From contig OY744617.1 in the NCBI GenBank assembly GCA_963556255.1, positions 26,073,871 through 26,137,870 of the forward strand: 64,000 bases of DNA. The letters are read 5' to 3'. This document shows, piece after piece, positions 61,251 through 64,000 of this stretch. Below the pieces are notes generated by a model. It was not told where the DNA came from, did no database searches, and saw nothing but the letters and a program-made list of their open reading frames with translations. A program made the translations under genes and the position numbers. The stretch comes from Allolobophora icterica. Taxonomy: Eukaryota > Annelida > Clitellata > Crassiclitellata > Lumbricidae. The stretch's first letter is position 1; each line of letters starts with the position of its first letter.

Positions 61251-61376
61251 GCTGGCTGGCAGGTATCGTGCTGGCGGCTGGCTGGCATGCATCGACATAG
61301 GCAGGCAGGCATGCATCGTAGCCGGACGGCCGAGTCCAAAATGAAAGAAAGGTTGGGAAGGGCCAAGACTTCCACA

Positions 61377-61988
61377 CTCCCCCACGACCAAAATGAGACA
61401 CAAAGTCCTCCGTTTGTGTGTCCAAGAGAAACTGCCACCACCACCTCAACAACGAAGAACAACAGGATACCGACAACACGCTCACAGGCCGCACATGGCA
61501 TCCAAAGAAAACGACGACAACCATCGCCCAATTGCGCAAGAAAACATCTCCCGTTTCCTGCTACAACGACAACCAGTGCAACACAGGAACGGCAACACAT
61601 GCAACTCAGAGAAAAGACGTGACAACCATCATCACTACAACCGAACAACCACAACAGCCACGCAAGACATCCTCCGTTTCTTGCAAAACGACAGCAAATG
61701 TAGCTGAGAGACCCCAGAAAATAAATGTGACAACGATCACCCCAACACAGCAGCCAATTTGGCTGAGAGACCCCAGAAAACAATTGTGACAATGATCACC
61801 CCAACGTCCCTAGTCAACAACACAAGCATTCAAAACTGCTACTCTCGAGTAACATCAACACCGATGAAAACTCCTCTTTCTCGCTGAAACATCAATTAGG
61901 GGCCTACATCAACTGCAGAGGCAACAGAAAAACGTGTGACAACCATTATCTCAAAATGTCCGATCAACAAATTTATCTTGCGCCTCCA
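61377..61988 (-). other. non-coding zone between pol stop and 3' LTR
   Basis: About 610 bases inside the retrotransposon, including the polypurine tract at 61377-61383. CCCCAGAAAA(T/C)AAATTGTGACA-like direct repeats lie at about 61712 and 61771 (key word GAGAGACCCCAGAAAA). No third open reading frame such as env was recognised. Confidence 0.55.
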
Positions 61989-64000
61989 CTACGATTGATA
62001 GCGAGCTGGTCTCCGAACGACTCGCTGGGGTCTATCACCCCCAAGCGCGGCGGGACTAGTAAACAAGGACCCAGCTTCGGCTGGCCTAACTTTAGCCCTA
62101 CCAGGCGGCCTATTCGCCTCCGCCGCCGATGCAGCTGACTCGAGATCCGACCTGATTGGGGTAGAGACAGTCTCTACTCCATCTGTCGCTGCTTCCTCCC
62201 ATCGCCCTGCCGTCCTAAGCGGCCCACGCTTAAGCGGTTGTCCACGGCAATATCGACAACACTGTTCACACCGCTGGCAAAAACTTTGCACGTCTTTGGA
62301 CCAGCCTACAAACGCTCTTCCCTTTTTAACGAAAGCAAACAGCGACTCATCAAGGCATGAAAATCCAGAAATAAATCTCCAATAATAAGCGCATAACTCA
62401 AGGAAAGCCTTCACCTCTCCCAGACGCTGCGGAGTAGGCCAAGAAACCACCTCTTGGACCTTGGTCGGGTCCAACACGACCCCTGAAGCCGACACAATAT
62501 GTCCAAGAAAACAAATCGTCCGCCGCAAAATATGATCTGTATCCGGCTTCAGCTTCAAACTTGCGGTACGTAAGCGTCGGAAGACCATTTCCATCCTATA
62601 GGAAATCCCAAAAATTACAACATCGCCCCGATAGACAGTCGCTCGACCAGAAAAAGGTTGCCTCCTCAAAGGTTGTCTAACAGGTTGTGCTGTTCCTGTC
62701 TCAATACGATGTTCGCATATCGACGTCCTCCCTAAATCCATCTCTGAAGAGGAAAACACATCAACATACCTTACCAAACGATTTCTCAACTCCTCTTTTG
62801 CCTCCCGAGGCACATCCTCCGAAATATCTCCCATCAACTTACCAATTACAGGGCAATCCGATACAACCATTTTCTCTTTCTTGTCCACCATCTCATCTGC
62901 AACCTCTACAGGGTGCAACTCTCCTATTAACAAGTCCCTAGCTAACATAGCAGGCTCCTTTCCTAAATTGACCATCCGCACTTGCGATGACCCCATATTA
63001 TCATCGACCACAACCCGTGCAACATGGACCCCTGGCATAATCTCGGCCGCTTCCGTCATCCAAGCCGGCGCCGTTGCGGACAAATCTCTATACACAGTTT
63101 TAACAGGAACATTACTTTGCGAACGAGAGAGCACAGTCACATCCTCGGCCACCACAACGCGCCTACACCAAGAAGCACCGTCTCTTCTTACCAAAGGAAT
63201 ACGTCTCCGACCAACAAAAAGAGCACCATTGCCAAAGCCCAAGCGACAACGATTCTCACGCAACCAATTCATCCCAAGCACGGGCTCAAACACCTGATCC
63301 GATACAAGAAAATGGGTTGCAATCTCAAAACCACGCCAAATCTTAAGCGGAACACTAATTTCCCCAAGGACTCGGATCGAACTACCATTTGCAGCCAGCA
63401 AAACCCTCGTTGTAGGTTGCAACTCCAACCCCTCAACATCAGAAGAAGGCACGATGCTTACCTCCGACCCAGTATCAATGAGACAGAGACGAGACCGTCG
63501 ATGTATGGTGGCCCGAACGTAGATAGCGTTGTTCGACAAGGTAAAAGGTCGTTCCCGTGTGGTATGGTTAGTAACCACGGTCTCTTCCGTGGCCTGATCC
63601 TCGAAATTGGTCGACCCGCCGTCCCGACGTTGACCTCCAGAGCGGCGTGGCTGTCTGCACTCCCGAGCAAAATGGCCGACTCGTCCACAGTTGAAACAGG
63701 ATTGACGGCGTACTGAAACTCCATCGTTCCGATTGACTTGACCATCGTCCACGGATGCTGGAGGATGCTTCCGAAGCTCCTCCAACTGACGAGAAATCTT
63801 TTCCTCGAATTCTTCCTGTCTCCTCCGCTGGGCTGCGAAGAAACTGTCCAGCTGCGTCCGAAGCTGTTCATTCACATCGACGCCCTGAGTTCCTCGGACT
63901 CGGTTGGGAGGCCGACGTCGTTCATCCGCATCAGCCATCTGCTGATAAGCACCAAGGCGTAACGCCATGCGGTAAGCCTCGTCAATCGACTTAGGCTCCC
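61989..64000 (-). CDS. Ty3/gypsy gag-protease-pol, internally deleted yet open (5' end beyond window)
   Basis: The frame is open from the right edge of the window to TAG/TGA-type stop at 61989; the ATG at 63968 is internal to Gag, since the frame continues upstream (KSIDEAYRMALRL). Numbering from that Met: coiled Gag tail (about 33-66), zinc knuckle CFNCGRVGHFAREC (91-104), retropepsin LIDTGSEVSIVP (163-174) followed by a full protease-like domain to about 250. A linker to the start of reverse transcriptase ends RQPLRRQPF (431-439). Then the fingers and most of the palm are missing and the catalytic YxDD reads YRGD (446-449). FLGHIVSASG (487-496) and YYWRFISGF follow. RNase H is missing, and the frame jumps to the second half of an integrase zinc domain (FCQRCEQC, 563-570) and to the C-terminus without an integrase core. 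All deletions keep the frame. Confidence 0.85.
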   Translation of the reverse strand, partial: EPKSIDEAYRMALRLGAYQQMADADERRRPPNRVRGTQGVDVNEQLRTQLDSFFAAQRRRQEEFEEKISRQLEELRKHPPASVDDGQVNRNDGVSVRRQSCFNCGRVGHFARECRQPRRSGGQRRDGGSTNFEDQATEETVVTNHTTRERPFTLSNNAIYVRATIHRRSRLCLIDTGSEVSIVPSSDVEGLELQPTTRVLLAANGSSIRVLGEISVPLKIWRGFEIATHFLVSDQVFEPVLGMNWLRENRCRLGFGNGALFVGRRRIPLVRRDGASWCRRVVVAEDVTVLSRSQSNVPVKTVYRDLSATAPAWMTEAAEIMPGVHVARVVVDDNMGSSQVRMVNLGKEPAMLARDLLIGELHPVEVADEMVDKKEKMVVSDCPVIGKLMGDISEDVPREAKEELRNRLVRYVDVFSSSEMDLGRTSICEHRIETGTAQPVRQPLRRQPFSGRATVYRGDVVIFGISYRMEMVFRRLRTASLKLKPDTDHILRRTICFLGHIVSASGVVLDPTKVQEVVSWPTPQRLGEVKAFLELCAYYWRFISGFSCLDESLFAFVKKGRAFVGWSKDVQSFCQRCEQCCRYCRGQPLKRGPLRTAGRWEEAATDGVETVSTPIRSDLESAASAAEANRPPGRAKVRPAEAGSLFTSPAALGGDRPQRVVRRPARYQS

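Larger units (their letters stand above)
60066..61376 (-). mobile_element. 3' LTR of a Ty3/gypsy-type retrotransposon
   Basis: On the - strand the LTR runs TGTGGAAG (61376) to GCTACA (60066), i.e. TG...CA, and is immediately preceded by a purine tract GGGGGAG (61383-61377), as expected for second-strand priming. U3 contains the minisatellite at 60711-61250. A TATA box (CTATATAAGG, 60702-60693) follows directly, and AATAAA (60206-60201) lies 140 bases before the end, giving a normal U3-R-U5 order. The 5' LTR is outside the window, so identity between LTRs and the target duplication cannot be tested. Confidence 0.85.

Noticed and set aside
60285..61792. Seven long overlapping frames of 200-370 codons on both strands
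   Set aside because: They run through the TATCGTG minisatellite in the LTR; the peptides are only HDTRYTI or VSCIVYR repeats.

Overview
This is animal nuclear DNA. Protein-coding genes are split into short exons with GT/AG borders, the intergenic space is dense in LINE, SINE, LTR and hAT-type DNA-transposon remnants, and long microsatellites are common. Gene content fits a bilaterian with flagellated sperm or motile cilia. The very frequent 8-mer palindrome TAGGCCTA and the repeat types suggest a marine deuterostome invertebrate such as an echinoderm or hemichordate, but this is an impression and the species cannot be fixed from the window.

Three host genes are reconstructed from sequence with consistent splice phases. 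On the + strand, a CFAP276-like microtubule inner protein lies at 18520-20804 (4 exons, 166 codons). On the - strand, GMPPB, GDP-mannose pyrophosphorylase beta, lies at 34004-25162 (8 coding exons, 360 codons, plus a probable untranslated first exon near 35757). Also on the - strand, an SLC35A2-like UDP-galactose translocator lies at 47248-42986 (3 exons, 352 codons). The last two are adjacent and serve the same general process, nucleotide-sugar synthesis and Golgi import for glycosylation. Two further + strand genes have no family assignment: a large exon at 3738-6291 encoding six copies of a 59-66-residue repeat followed by a basic Ser-rich tail, and a Cys-Pro-Arg-rich protein encoded by two exons at 10826-11826 and 13090-13219.

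Region by region: 1-3700 holds tRNA-derived SINEs and hAT-type MITEs, one inside another. 3.7-13.6 kb holds the two lineage-restricted repeat proteins, a 27-bp minisatellite and one MITE. 13.7-18.3 kb is a nest of two broken LINE copies carrying two related hAT elements, one of them inside a third element. 18.5-20.8 kb is the CFAP276-like gene, with a member of one MITE family in its first and third introns. 21-25 kb is non-coding with repeats. 25-36 kb is GMPPB, with an intronic partial copy of its own exon 4. 36-43 kb is largely unassigned. 43-47.3 kb is SLC35A2-like. 48-52 kb holds a long open LINE reverse-transcriptase frame flanked by a perfect 35-bp inverted repeat. 52-60 kb is repeats only. 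60.07-64 kb is the 3' part of a Ty3/gypsy-type LTR retrotransposon on the - strand: a complete 3' LTR whose U3 contains a 540-bp minisatellite, and an unbroken gag-protease-pol frame that has lost the catalytic parts of reverse transcriptase, RNase H and integrase.

The most distinctive feature of the window is the density of small non-autonomous hAT elements: at least ten sequence families, most bounded by inverted termini and readable 8-bp target duplications. No unmistakably new functional system was found. The best candidates for something undescribed are the two orphan repeat proteins, the LTR with a tandem-repeat U3 attached to a catalytically emptied but open pol, and the CAAGAC-repeat hAT family.
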